Source: Rhodospirillales bacterium
GTDB taxonomy: Bacteria; Pseudomonadota; Alphaproteobacteria; Rhodospirillales; UBA2165
Length of the DNA: 6,097 nucleotides
Reading direction: 5' to 3'
Assembly (NCBI GenBank): GCA_013204125.1
Contig: JABMOP010000520.1
Location: 1-6,097 of the forward strand
The notes beneath the pieces were generated by a model that did not search any database, was not told the origin of the DNA, and worked only from the letters and a program-made list of their open reading frames with translations. A program made the translations under genes and the position numbers. Below are positions 1 through 6,097 of this stretch, piece after piece; the stretch's first letter is position 1; every line of letters begins with the position of its first letter.

Positions 1-1
1 T

Positions 2-595
2 ATATGTGCCGAGCCACGCGCCGAATTTTTTAAATCCATGGACGCCGCCAATATCGATTTGAAAGGGTTTACCGAAGATTTCTACCGGGAACTATGCTCG
101 TCCAGCCTTGCCGATGTATTGGAAACGCTGAAATATCTTAAAGACGAAACCGATGTCTGGTTTGAGATCACGACGTTGTTGATCCCCGGCAAAAATGATT
201 CCGACTTTGAGCTAAACGAAGAATGCGCATGGGTTGCCGAAAATCTCGGCCTCGACGTGCCCTTGCATTTTTCCGCCTTTCATCCCGATTGGAAAATGCG
301 GGATATCCCGGCGACGCCGCCGGAAACTTTAATGCGCGCCCGCGCCATCGCCGGCAAACACGGCATCCGCTACGCCTATGTCGGCAATGTCCACAATTTG
401 GACCAGTCCAGCACCTATTGCCATGAATGCGGCGAGGTCTTGATCGGGCGTGACTGGTACGAATTATCGACCTGGAACTTGGGCGATAGTGGGGAATGTA
501 TATCCTGCGGCGCTAAATGCGCAGGTATATTCGATGGCCCGCCAGGAAATTGGGGGCGCAAACGCCAACCTTTGCGATTGGCGCCGACAGATTGA
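2..595 (+). CDS. amrS: AmmeMemoRadiSam system radical SAM enzyme (AmrS-like), 3' part only
   Basis: This is the C-terminal part (about 197 residues) of a radical-SAM protein. The reading frame is open to the left edge, so the ATG at 38 is an internal Met: the residues before it (ICAEPRAEFFKS) join smoothly to MDAANIDLKGF, the end-of-barrel motif typical of this family. The SAM [4Fe-4S] CxxxCxxC motif lies upstream and is not visible. The C-terminus has a CHECG pair (Cys codons at 419 and 428) and a second cluster CISCGAKC (Cys codons at 497, 506 and 518) followed by GIF, matching the cysteine-rich tail seen in this family. The tail may bind metal. The family is named for co-occurrence with Memo-like and AMMECR1-like proteins, neither of which is in view. 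The substrate is not known to me. The gene ends in TGA with no disruption. Family assignment is confident from sequence resemblance; the function is not established here. Confidence 0.85.
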   Translation: MCAEPRAEFFKSMDAANIDLKGFTEDFYRELCSSSLADVLETLKYLKDETDVWFEITTLLIPGKNDSDFELNEECAWVAENLGLDVPLHFSAFHPDWKMRDIPATPPETLMRARAIAGKHGIRYAYVGNVHNLDQSSTYCHECGEVLIGRDWYELSTWNLGDSGECISCGAKCAGIFDGPPGNWGRKRQPLRLAPTD

Positions 596-747
596 GCTGT
601 CGGTGAGGATTGTGTGCGCCCTTGCGAACTAAAATGTGGACTTTTCGGAACCCTTGCGTCAGGTTCGGGCTTCGTCTGGGGATGTAATTTGGGGGCGTCA
701 AGGCAGAGAGCACCGATGGCAAGCGGGCGCTGCCTGAGATCAGTTAA

Positions 748-1266
748 ATGAAACCCATACAATCTGCGCTAAATAGCGCGACCGATGGCACGATAGGGAT
801 TGCCGCTGTTTTTATGATGGCGATGATGGTTCATATTGTTGCCGATGTTTTGTCGAAATGGTTGTTCAATTTCCCCCTCGACGGCACCCTTGAAATCGTT
901 TCCAACTATTACATGGTGGGACTGATATTTTTCCCCTTGGCCTATGTGCAACGCAAGGGCGCGCATATCGTCGCCGAAATATTCACCAAAAATTTGGCTG
1001 AACGGGTGCGCCACGGCTTGGATAGCGTTATCGGCTTGTTTATGACCGCCTATACCGTAATTTTTGTCTGGCACATGAGCATCGAAGCCATGCGCAAGAC
1101 GGTGGAGCTTGAATACCTGGAGGCGACCGAGCTATTCATCGTTATCTGGCCGGTGCGTTGGGTATTGCCAATCGGCTTCGCCCTCATGGGGGTAACGGCT
1201 CTCTATCAATCGCTTCGCAGTATCAATAAATTATTTAGTAACCCCCGGTCCGAGACCGGCGGCTAA
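748..1266 (+). CDS. dctQ: TRAP transporter small permease (DctQ family)
   Basis: This 172-residue inner-membrane protein is the usual size for the small membrane subunit of a TRAP transporter. Four hydrophobic segments are visible at about residues 14-35, 48-67, 91-112 and 130-153. The loop after the second carries QRKGAHIVAEIF, the family's basic-Gly-x-His signature, and the last helix begins with RWVLPIGFALMG, also typical. It partners the large permease encoded 21 bp downstream and is thought to bridge binding protein and transport subunit. The start is fixed by an in-frame TAA at 745-747 directly before the ATG. The ribosome-binding site is weak (TGAGAT at 735-740). No convincing promoter was found in the 152-bp spacer upstream; a TAAAAT at 630-635 lacks a properly spaced -35 element. 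The family call rests on topology, motifs and the adjacent dctM and dctP genes. The substrate cannot be read from this subunit. Confidence 0.92.
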   Translation: MKPIQSALNSATDGTIGIAAVFMMAMMVHIVADVLSKWLFNFPLDGTLEIVSNYYMVGLIFFPLAYVQRKGAHIVAEIFTKNLAERVRHGLDSVIGLFMTAYTVIFVWHMSIEAMRKTVELEYLEATELFIVIWPVRWVLPIGFALMGVTALYQSLRSINKLFSNPRSETGG

Positions 1267-1268
1267 GC

Positions 1269-1282
1269 GGAGGAAAGGAAGG
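1269..1282 (+). promoter_or_regulatory. Ribosome-binding site that supports the TTG start of dctM
   Basis: Purine-rich GGAGGAAAGGAAGG lies between the dctQ stop and the TTG at 1288, with the last AGG ending 5 nt before that codon. No in-frame ATG or GTG exists between the dctQ stop and this TTG. The next in-frame Met comes about 50 residues later, after the first conserved membrane segment. Spacing, strength and homologous N-terminal content therefore all favour TTG as the start. Confidence 0.75.
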
Positions 1283-1287
1283 CCACA

Positions 1288-2595
1288 TTGGACCCCATCT
1301 GGGTAGGTGTCATCGGCATTGTTGCTATATTAGGGCTGATCGCCGCCCGCGTGCCGATTGGTCTGGCCCTCGGCTCGGTCGCCATAATCGGCATTGCCAA
1401 TATCGTCGGTCTCAACGCGGCCTTTGGCGCCGTTGGCACCATGCCGTTCGATTTTGCCGCCCATTGGAGCCTGTCGGCGATACCAATGTTCCTGCTTATG
1501 GGGACCGTCGCCTTTTATTCGGGTATGACCAACTCGCTTTACCGTGCGGCAAGATTGTGGCTGGGGTTTCTGCCCGGTGGGCTGGCGGTGGCGACCAATT
1601 TCGCGTGCGCCGGATTTGCCGCCGCTTCCGGATCCAGCCTGGCAACCACCGTTGCCATGGGCCGCATCGCCATCCCGGAAATGAAACGCTACAACTACGA
1701 TCCCGGCCTTGCGACCGGCGTCTGTGCCTGTAGCGGCACACTCGGCATTTTAATACCGCCCAGCATCCTGATGGTGGTCTACGGTGTGTTTGCCGAACAA
1801 TCTATATCCAAGCTGTTTATCGCAGGGATTTTGCCTGGAATTCTGACGGCGCTCCTTTACACGGTGATGATCGTCACCCGCTGCAAATTAAATCCCAGTT
1901 TGGCGCCGCCCATTTTGGATGAGGTTACGCGCGCCGAAAAAATGGAGTCGGTGAGGGAAATCTGGCCGCTTCCAGTTCTGGTTATGGGGGTCATGGGTGG
2001 TATTTATACAGGCATTGCCACACCGACCGAAGCGGGCGCCCTTGGCGCCTTCCTGGCCATGGTGATCGCCGCCGTCCAACGGCGCCTGACCTGGGAGGTT
2101 CTCAAAACCAGTGTTCAGGAAGCGATCGAGAGCACCACCACCATTTTTTTCGTCGCGATCGGCGCTATACTTTTGACAAAGTTCATGGCCTTGAGCGGGC
2201 TGCCGGCTTTTCTTGCCGAATCGATGGTCGAATGGGCCCTCGATCCGTTGCTTCTGATCATCGGCGCCTCGGTTATTTTCCTCGTCCTCGGTATGTTTTT
2301 GGATCCCCTAGGGCTGTTGCTGCTGACTTTGCCGGTGCTGCTGCCGTTGTTCGAGGAACTTAACCTGGACCTTATCTGGTTCGGCATTCTGGTGACGAAA
2401 TATGTGGAAATAGGCTTGATGACGCCGCCGGTGGGTCTCAACGTCTATGCCGTTAAAACCGTTGTTGGCGACGATGTTCCGCTGGAGACCATTTTCAAAG
2501 GCGTGATGTGGTTTCTGGCTACCGAGGTGGTGGTGGTAACGCTGTTGATTGCCTTTCCCCAGATCAGTTTGTTTCTGCCCGGTCTGATGGATTGA
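1288..2595 (+). CDS. dctM: TRAP transporter large permease (DctM family)
   Basis: This 435-residue polytopic protein is the normal length for the TRAP large permease, the subunit that moves solute across the inner membrane using an ion gradient (usually Na+ or H+). Hydrophobic segments run through its whole length, about twelve in all. Family motifs are in order: AIPMFLLMGTVAF, LPGGLAVATNFACAGFAA, SGSS at residues 114-117, IPEMKRYNYDPG, an IPPS motif at 156-159, TPTEAGA at 245-251, and MTPPVGLN at 378-385. The repeated SGSS/IPPS and TPTEAGA/TPPVGLN arrangement fits the inverted-repeat elevator fold known for this family. Translation starts at TTG, supported by a strong upstream Shine-Dalgarno. 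It follows dctQ by 21 bp in the same frame and is surely cotranscribed with it. A hairpin with a T-run follows the stop, before the binding-protein gene. No key motif is missing. The substrate is unknown. Confidence 0.96.
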   Translation: MDPIWVGVIGIVAILGLIAARVPIGLALGSVAIIGIANIVGLNAAFGAVGTMPFDFAAHWSLSAIPMFLLMGTVAFYSGMTNSLYRAARLWLGFLPGGLAVATNFACAGFAAASGSSLATTVAMGRIAIPEMKRYNYDPGLATGVCACSGTLGILIPPSILMVVYGVFAEQSISKLFIAGILPGILTALLYTVMIVTRCKLNPSLAPPILDEVTRAEKMESVREIWPLPVLVMGVMGGIYTGIATPTEAGALGAFLAMVIAAVQRRLTWEVLKTSVQEAIESTTTIFFVAIGAILLTKFMALSGLPAFLAESMVEWALDPLLLIIGASVIFLVLGMFLDPLGLLLLTLPVLLPLFEELNLDLIWFGILVTKYVEIGLMTPPVGLNVYAVKTVVGDDVPLETIFKGVMWFLATEVVVVTLLIAFPQISLFLPGLMD

Positions 2596-2612
2596 TTAAG
2601 GTGGTTGATCGG

Positions 2613-2644
2613 GAGTAAGCTTTCGCGGCTTATTCAATTTTTTT
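2613..2644 (+). terminator. Terminator-like hairpin and T-run between dctM and dctP
   Basis: An 8-bp stem pairs GAGTAAGC (2613-2620) with GCTTATTC (2628-2635), with one G-T wobble and a 7-nt loop. Seven T residues follow at 2638-2644, after a 2-nt gap. The stem is AT-rich, so it would be a weak or partial intrinsic terminator, or an RNA stability/processing element that sets the binding protein level apart from the permeases. It is a visible structure; its activity is inferred. Confidence 0.5.
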
Positions 2645-2651
2645 AACAATA

Positions 2652-2659
2652 GGGGGAGG
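2652..2659 (+). promoter_or_regulatory. Strong ribosome-binding site of dctP
   Basis: GGGGGAGG lies 8 nt before the ATG at 2668. It is much stronger than the site before dctQ, in keeping with binding proteins being made in excess over their permeases. It supports the start that gives a complete signal peptide. Confidence 0.75.
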
Positions 2660-2667
2660 CTTCTGCC

Positions 2668-3804
2668 ATGAGACTCCATAGGCTCATATCATCACTAGCG
2701 GCTGTGGCCGCCATCGCCGTACTGGCGGTCGGCGCTGGGCCCGCTTCGGCCGAGGTTTACAAATACGGCTCGTTTGCGCCGCCAAAGGCCAATGTGCCTA
2801 ATCTTTCCTTCAAGCCTTTCGTCAAAGAGGTCAAGAAAAAGACCGGCGGTAAAATCGATTTCCGGCTGTTCGCAGCCAGCAGCCTGGTCGGGCCGCGCAA
2901 CACACTTTCGGGCATTCGTGACCGCATTGTCGAGGGCGGTTTCGTCGTGCCGGCCTTTGTTGTCAGCTCCCTACCACATGTCAACTTGATCCCGGACCTT
3001 TTGTCCTTCGCCTCGGACGCCAAACAGACAGCCGGCGCCGGCGCCGAGACCCTGCTTCTCGGTTGCCCGGAATGTCTTGGCGATTACGCTAAGATGAACA
3101 CCATCCTGTTGGGCGGCATGGGATCTAATCCTTATATGCTGCAATGCGCCAAGCCGGTCAGCAATTTTGCCGACCTCACGGGTAAGAAAATCCGAGTTGC
3201 CGGCGCGGCATCTGGTCGTTGGGTCAAGGCCATGGGCGCCGTTGCCGTCGGCGGCATACCGCCGCCAGACATCGTCGTCGGCATGCAGCGCGGCCAAGTC
3301 GATTGCGCAATCGCTATTCCCAGTTGGCTTAAGGGCTTCAGCCTTGCCGACGGGGTGAAACAACTGGTGACCATGCCTCAAGGCAGCTATCACGGGACAG
3401 CGGCTTTCGCCTTTAACCGCGATTTCTATAATGGTTTGAGCCGTTCGGAAAAAGGTATCTTTGTGCGGGCTGCGGCCAACGCGATAGCCAAGGGCACCAT
3501 TGAAAATGCCTATATATTGCCGTCCAAGGACATAGCACCGTTGATCAAGAAAAAGAAAATAGCCAAATGGCCGGGTGATGCCGGCCTCAAAGGGGCTTGG
3601 GGCAAGTTCCTTAGTGGTGAAGTCGAAGCGGTGATCGCCGGTGCCCAAAAGCGCGGCATCAAGGAAGATGTCGCACGCCGTGTGGTTGAGACACACCTTG
3701 CCAATCTCAAGAAGTGGAAAAAGATATCCGATGAAGTCGGCCTGGATAAGGCGAAGTACGCTCAGGCGCTATGGGACAATGTCTTCAGCAAAGTAAAATA
3801 CTGA
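2668..3804 (+). CDS. dctP: TRAP transporter periplasmic substrate-binding protein (DctP family)
   Basis: This 378-residue exported protein should capture the solute in the periplasm and deliver it to the QM permease. It starts with a classic Sec signal peptide: basic MRLHR, a hydrophobic core, then PASA|EV with likely cleavage after Ala28. The mature protein begins EVYKYGSFAPP, the usual first strand of DctP proteins. The hinge motif GKKIRVAG contains Arg176, at the position of the arginine that pairs with the ligand carboxylate in characterised members. PPPDIVVGMQRGQVD (198-212) is the following conserved strand and helix. Four cysteines remain in the mature part: Cys133 and Cys136 in a CPEC motif, Cys160, and Cys213. 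Disulfides are possible but unproven. Length is slightly above typical members (about 330). It is last in the transporter operon and is followed by a strong terminator. The ligand is probably a carboxylate, by the arginine argument only. Confidence 0.93.
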   Translation: MRLHRLISSLAAVAAIAVLAVGAGPASAEVYKYGSFAPPKANVPNLSFKPFVKEVKKKTGGKIDFRLFAASSLVGPRNTLSGIRDRIVEGGFVVPAFVVSSLPHVNLIPDLLSFASDAKQTAGAGAETLLLGCPECLGDYAKMNTILLGGMGSNPYMLQCAKPVSNFADLTGKKIRVAGAASGRWVKAMGAVAVGGIPPPDIVVGMQRGQVDCAIAIPSWLKGFSLADGVKQLVTMPQGSYHGTAAFAFNRDFYNGLSRSEKGIFVRAAANAIAKGTIENAYILPSKDIAPLIKKKKIAKWPGDAGLKGAWGKFLSGEVEAVIAGAQKRGIKEDVARRVVETHLANLKKWKKISDEVGLDKAKYAQALWDNVFSKVKY

Positions 3805-3829
3805 TCTAAAAATATTGAGAAATGAGAGG

Positions 3830-3862
3830 CGGGCGGTATCCTTGGGTACCGCCCGTTTTTTT
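3830..3862 (+). terminator. Rho-independent terminator after dctP
   Basis: A perfect 9-bp GC-rich stem, CGGGCGGTA (3830-3838) with TACCGCCCG (3847-3855), encloses an 8-nt loop and is followed directly by seven T residues (3856-3862). It lies 25 bp after the dctP stop and should end the TRAP transcript, separating it from the flippase-like gene. Confidence 0.92.
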
Positions 3863-3871
3863 ATCCGGGTT

Positions 3872-3898
3872 TTGACCACCGGCCCCAATGTGTTAAAC
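3872..3898 (+). promoter_or_regulatory. Weak candidate promoter for the flippase-like gene
   Basis: TTGACC (3872-3877) is a good -35 match, but the best placed -10 is TTAAAC (3893-3898), matching the consensus at only three of six positions with a short 15-nt spacer. A promoter is expected here because a strong terminator precedes the gene, but the exact site is uncertain. Confidence 0.27.
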
Positions 3899-3906
3899 GG
3901 GTGCGG

Positions 3907-3919
3907 GCGCAGACTGCGC
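3907..3919 (+). repeat. 13-bp perfect palindrome upstream of the flippase-like gene
   Basis: GCGCAG-A-CTGCGC is a perfect inverted repeat with a 1-nt centre, ending 29 nt before the ATG at 3949. It would lie near the start of any transcript from the weak promoter candidate. It could be an operator for a dimeric regulator or a short 5'-leader hairpin (GCGC stem, AGACT loop). No regulator is recognised, and a GC-rich genome yields such palindromes by chance. Confidence 0.35.
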
Positions 3920-3948
3920 TCTTCTCTCGTTGGTCCGGAAATTTCTGA

Positions 3949-4905
3949 ATGACAAAATCTTGGCTATCGTTTGCTCTGAAATTGGCCGTTTCGGCGGCTT
4001 TGATTTGGTTCCTATCAACCAAGATCAATGTCGGTGATTCGGCACAAAGATTGCTGAGTTTGAACTTCGGCTATGTGCTCGGCGCGACCGCAATTTTTTC
4101 CATGCTTTTGGTCAACAACACGGCGCGCTGGCGCACCGTGATGCTGGCGCTTGACGCCGCCCTGCCGTTCGGGCGCACCTTGAAGCTTCTCTATATCGGT
4201 ATTTTCTTCAACCAGTCGTTGCCCTCTTCCATCGGCGGCGACGCGGTGCGGATGTATTTGGCGCGAAGGGAAGGCCTGACCCTGCAAGGTGCAATCAACG
4301 GCGTCATGTTGGAACGCGTTGCCGCAATATTCGGGTTGATTTTTGTCGTTGTCGCATCGCAACCTTTCCTGCTTGCCCGTATCGGTGACAATCCGGCGAA
4401 ATATGCGTTCCCGGCCTTGGCCATTGTCGCACTCCTTGGTATTGCCGTTCTCATGGTCCTCGACCGCATCCCCGAACGCTTCGGAAAATGGATGCTGGTG
4501 CGCGGCTTGGTTCATTTATCCAAGGACACCAAGCGTTTGTTTCTAGCGCCGGGCCGCGCGCTGCTCGCCGTCGGCTATGGGATTTGCGGAATGATTTTAA
4601 TTTCCTCGATGGCCTATCTGTTGGCGCGCTCGCTGAATATCGAAGTCGATCTGATCGATTGTCTGGTTTTAGTGCCGCCGGTGATGTTGGTGACCACCAT
4701 TCCGATTTCGATCGCCGGATGGGGGGTACGTGAAATGGCAATGGTTACCGCCTTCGGATTTGTCGGCATGGAAACTGATACCGCCATTCTTTTCTCGGTT
4801 TTATTCGGGTTGGCGAACATCGTTGTGGCGTTGCCCGGCGGCTTGCTGTGGTTGATGGGCGGCTACCGGAAAAGCGACGTAGCCGCCGAAGTTGACCCGG
4901 GCTAG
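3949..4905 (+). CDS. Flippase-like integral membrane protein (LPG synthase TM / UPF0104 family)
   Basis: This 318-residue inner-membrane protein has multiple hydrophobic segments, roughly at residues 5-22, 41-56, 124-140, 156-171, 204-228, 236-255 and 278-303. Two family signatures are clear: FFNQSLPSSIGGDAVR (86-101), followed by MLERVAAIFGL with Glu122-Arg123, and ISIAGWGVREMA with Gly257 and Arg261-Glu262. These are hallmarks of the transmembrane domain shared with the flippase half of MprF. This protein has only that domain and no C-terminal lysyl-transferase domain, so lipid lysinylation is not expected. Family members are associated with moving or handling lipid-linked molecules; the hopanoid-associated HpnL also belongs here, but no hopanoid gene is nearby. 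The start has only a modest GGAA site (3937-3940). It is probably a single-gene unit: a terminator precedes it and pepA has its own promoter. The substrate is unknown. Confidence 0.88.
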   Translation: MTKSWLSFALKLAVSAALIWFLSTKINVGDSAQRLLSLNFGYVLGATAIFSMLLVNNTARWRTVMLALDAALPFGRTLKLLYIGIFFNQSLPSSIGGDAVRMYLARREGLTLQGAINGVMLERVAAIFGLIFVVVASQPFLLARIGDNPAKYAFPALAIVALLGIAVLMVLDRIPERFGKWMLVRGLVHLSKDTKRLFLAPGRALLAVGYGICGMILISSMAYLLARSLNIEVDLIDCLVLVPPVMLVTTIPISIAGWGVREMAMVTAFGFVGMETDTAILFSVLFGLANIVVALPGGLLWLMGGYRKSDVAAEVDPG

Positions 4906-4932
4906 ATTTGCGACATAGTAGGGCTTTCAATT

Positions 4933-4962
4933 TTGCCAGCCATGATTACAGTCTTTGATAAT
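4933..4962 (+). promoter_or_regulatory. Sigma70-type promoter candidate for pepA
   Basis: TTGCCA (4933-4938) and GATAAT (4957-4962) each match the consensus at five of six positions, with an 18-nt spacer. Transcription would start near 4969, giving a leader of about 45 nt that includes the pepA ribosome-binding site. No clear terminator was seen between the flippase-like stop and this element, so some read-through is also possible. Confidence 0.5.
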
Positions 4963-5004
4963 TTCCAAGGCTTATAGAGCACGGTCATTTCCTATAAATC
5001 CTAC

Positions 5005-5009
5005 GAGGA
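5005..5009 (+). promoter_or_regulatory. Ribosome-binding site of pepA
   Basis: GAGGA ends 4 nt before the ATG at 5014. The spacing is slightly short but workable, and the start gives the expected MKISFAKP N-terminus. Confidence 0.65.
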
Positions 5010-5013
5010 CACT

Positions 5014-6097
5014 ATGAAAATTTCCTTTGCCAAACCCACTCTACCCACCGCCGGAACGGCGGTCGTCGCCGCGACAGCAAAGGGCGTACTCACCCCGTCG
5101 GCGGCTAAGTTGGATAAAAAAACAGATGGGGCCATCAAACGCGCCATTCGGCACAGCCGTTTCGAAGGCAATAAGGGAGAGACCCTTAACATTCTGGCCC
5201 CGGCCGGAACCAGACTTGAGCGCATCATGCTCGTCGGTTTGGGCCAGCCCGGCGATATCACCGATTTGGAAATGCAAAAGCTCGGCGGCAATGTCTATGC
5301 GGGCACCAATCGGGTCAAAAGCGGCAAAGTCTCGATCGCCGTAGATGCGGTGAAAGATGCCGGTCTGAGCGCCGCCGAGATGGCCGCCAATATTGCTTTT
5401 GGCGCGCAGCTCCGCTCGTACCGGTTCGACAAATATAAAACGAAGGAAAAGAAGGCCGATAAGCCGTCCTTGGCTGCTTTGACGATCCAATGCGGGCGCT
5501 TTAATGATGCCAAGCGCGCTTATTCCAGTCTCGGTAAAATTGCCGATGGCGTATTCCTGACGCGCGATCTGGTCTCCGAGCCGGCCAATATTATCTATCC
5601 CGACACGCTCGCCAAACAGGCGAAGACATTGGAAAAATTGGGGGTCAAGGTCGAAGTGCTCGGCGAGCCGGCATTGCGCCGCCTCGGCATGGGCGCGCTC
5701 TTGGGCGTCGGCCAGGGTAGCGTGCGGGAATCGCGGCTCGTGGTAATGCGCTGGAATGGCGCCGGCGGCAAAGGCAAAGCTAATGCGCCGATCGCATTCG
5801 TCGGCAAGGGCGTGACCTTTGATTCCGGTGGCATCTCGATCAAACCGGCTGCCGGTATGGAAGACATGAAATGGGACATGGGCGGTTCCGGCGTGGTCAT
5901 TGGCTTGATGAAAGCGCTTGCCGGACGCAAGGCCAAGGTAAACGCGGTTGGTGTTGTCGGGTTGGTTGAAAATATGCCGTCGGGCAAAGCACAGCGTCCG
6001 GGCGATATTGTTACCTCGATGTCCGGACAAACCATTGAAGTCTTGAACACCGATGCCGAAGGCCGGCTCGTTTTGGCCAACGCGCTTTGGTATACCA
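5014..6097 (+). CDS. pepA: Leucyl aminopeptidase (M17 family), 5' part
   Basis: The first 361 codons of a cytosolic metallo-aminopeptidase that removes N-terminal residues such as Leu from peptides. The gene runs off the right edge with no stop; family members are about 500 residues, so roughly 70% is present. The N-terminal macro-like domain covers about residues 1-165 (VLVGLG-type strand at 70-76), and the catalytic domain follows TRDLVSEPANIIYP. The catalytic set is complete so far: Lys265 and Asp270 in VGKGVTFDSGG, Lys277, Asp288 in MKWDMGGSG, and Asp347, Glu349 and Arg351 in the NTDAEGRL signature. All are offset by a constant five residues from the two-metal site of E. coli PepA (Lys270, Asp275, Lys282, Asp293, Asp352, Glu354, Arg356). 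This should be an active hexameric enzyme. E. coli PepA also binds DNA; nothing here shows that for this protein. It probably has its own promoter. Confidence 0.96.
   Translation, partial: MKISFAKPTLPTAGTAVVAATAKGVLTPSAAKLDKKTDGAIKRAIRHSRFEGNKGETLNILAPAGTRLERIMLVGLGQPGDITDLEMQKLGGNVYAGTNRVKSGKVSIAVDAVKDAGLSAAEMAANIAFGAQLRSYRFDKYKTKEKKADKPSLAALTIQCGRFNDAKRAYSSLGKIADGVFLTRDLVSEPANIIYPDTLAKQAKTLEKLGVKVEVLGEPALRRLGMGALLGVGQGSVRESRLVVMRWNGAGGKGKANAPIAFVGKGVTFDSGGISIKPAAGMEDMKWDMGGSGVVIGLMKALAGRKAKVNAVGVVGLVENMPSGKAQRPGDIVTSMSGQTIEVLNTDAEGRLVLANALWYT

Noticed and set aside
630..635. TAAAAT as a -10 box for the TRAP operon
   Set aside because: The hexamer matches at five of six positions, but no acceptable -35 lies 16-18 nt upstream; the nearest TTG-type hexamer (TTGTGT) is only 14 nt away. 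It is too weak to annotate.
648..666. Short inverted repeat GAACC/GGTTC in the amrS-dctQ spacer as a terminator
   Set aside because: The stem is only 5 bp with a 9-nt loop and no following T-run, so it does not meet the form of an intrinsic terminator.
718..734. Bulged hairpin GGCAAGC...GCTGCC just before dctQ
   Set aside because: It needs a bulge and a tight 4-nt loop and has no supporting context, so it is likely chance in GC-rich DNA.
415..762. A 115-codon minus-strand open frame spanning the amrS-dctQ spacer
   Set aside because: It overlaps the conserved cysteine-rich tail of the radical-SAM gene and the dctQ start. The protein is low-complexity Pro/Ser/Arg-rich, with no domain or plausible start context.
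2971..3696. A 241-codon open frame on the minus strand, antisense to dctP
   Set aside because: It is fully within a well-supported binding-protein gene, has no recognisable domain and no upstream ribosome-binding site that I could identify. It is treated as a shadow.
4015..4515. A 166-codon open frame on the minus strand, antisense to the flippase-like gene
   Set aside because: The composition is rich in Gln, His and Arg, which is typical of the reverse complement of a membrane protein gene. The + strand gene has clear family signatures.
4993..4998. TATAAA as a second -10 box for pepA
   Set aside because: No -35-like hexamer is suitably placed, and initiation about 7 nt downstream would fall in the ribosome-binding site.
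5041..6030. A 329-codon open frame on the minus strand, antisense to pepA
   Set aside because: It lies entirely inside pepA, which has complete catalytic motifs in the + frame. The minus-strand protein is His/Arg/Ala-rich with no recognisable domain, and its length is explained by the GC-biased codon use of pepA.

Overview
The window looks like an ordinary chromosomal stretch of an alphaproteobacterium, probably Rhodospirillales-like. That placement rests on moderate GC content, the style of the leucyl aminopeptidase N-terminus, and a tripartite TRAP transporter whose binding protein carries a CPEC motif. It is an inference from protein resemblance, not a database result. All five real genes lie on the + strand, and coding density is high. 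No RNA gene, CRISPR array, insertion sequence or other mobile element was found.

Layout: (1) Positions 2-595 hold the 3' part of a radical-SAM enzyme of the AmmeMemoRadiSam type (AmrS-like), cut by the left edge. (2) Positions 596-747 are a spacer with only weak signals. (3) Positions 748-3804 hold a complete TRAP transporter in the order small permease (dctQ-like), large permease (dctM-like, TTG start), periplasmic binding protein (dctP-like). A hairpin plus T-run lies between dctM and dctP, and a strong intrinsic terminator at 3830-3862 ends the unit. (4) Positions 3949-4905 hold a flippase-like integral membrane protein of the LPG-synthase transmembrane family (UPF0104), preceded by a weak promoter candidate and a 13-bp palindrome. 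(5) Positions 5014-6097 hold the first 361 codons of leucyl aminopeptidase pepA with all active-site residues in view. It is cut by the right edge and preceded by a good sigma70-like promoter.

How the genes work together: the three TRAP genes form one secondary, ion-gradient-driven uptake system, in which the binding protein captures a solute, probably an organic acid, and the QM membrane pair imports it. The neighbouring genes have no evident functional link to it. The dctP terminator and the pepA promoter suggest separate transcription units. I found no convincing undescribed system. The items most worth a second look are the terminator-like hairpin inside the TRAP operon, the cysteine-bearing binding protein of unknown ligand, the palindrome before the flippase-like gene, and whether the AmrS partners lie just upstream of the window.
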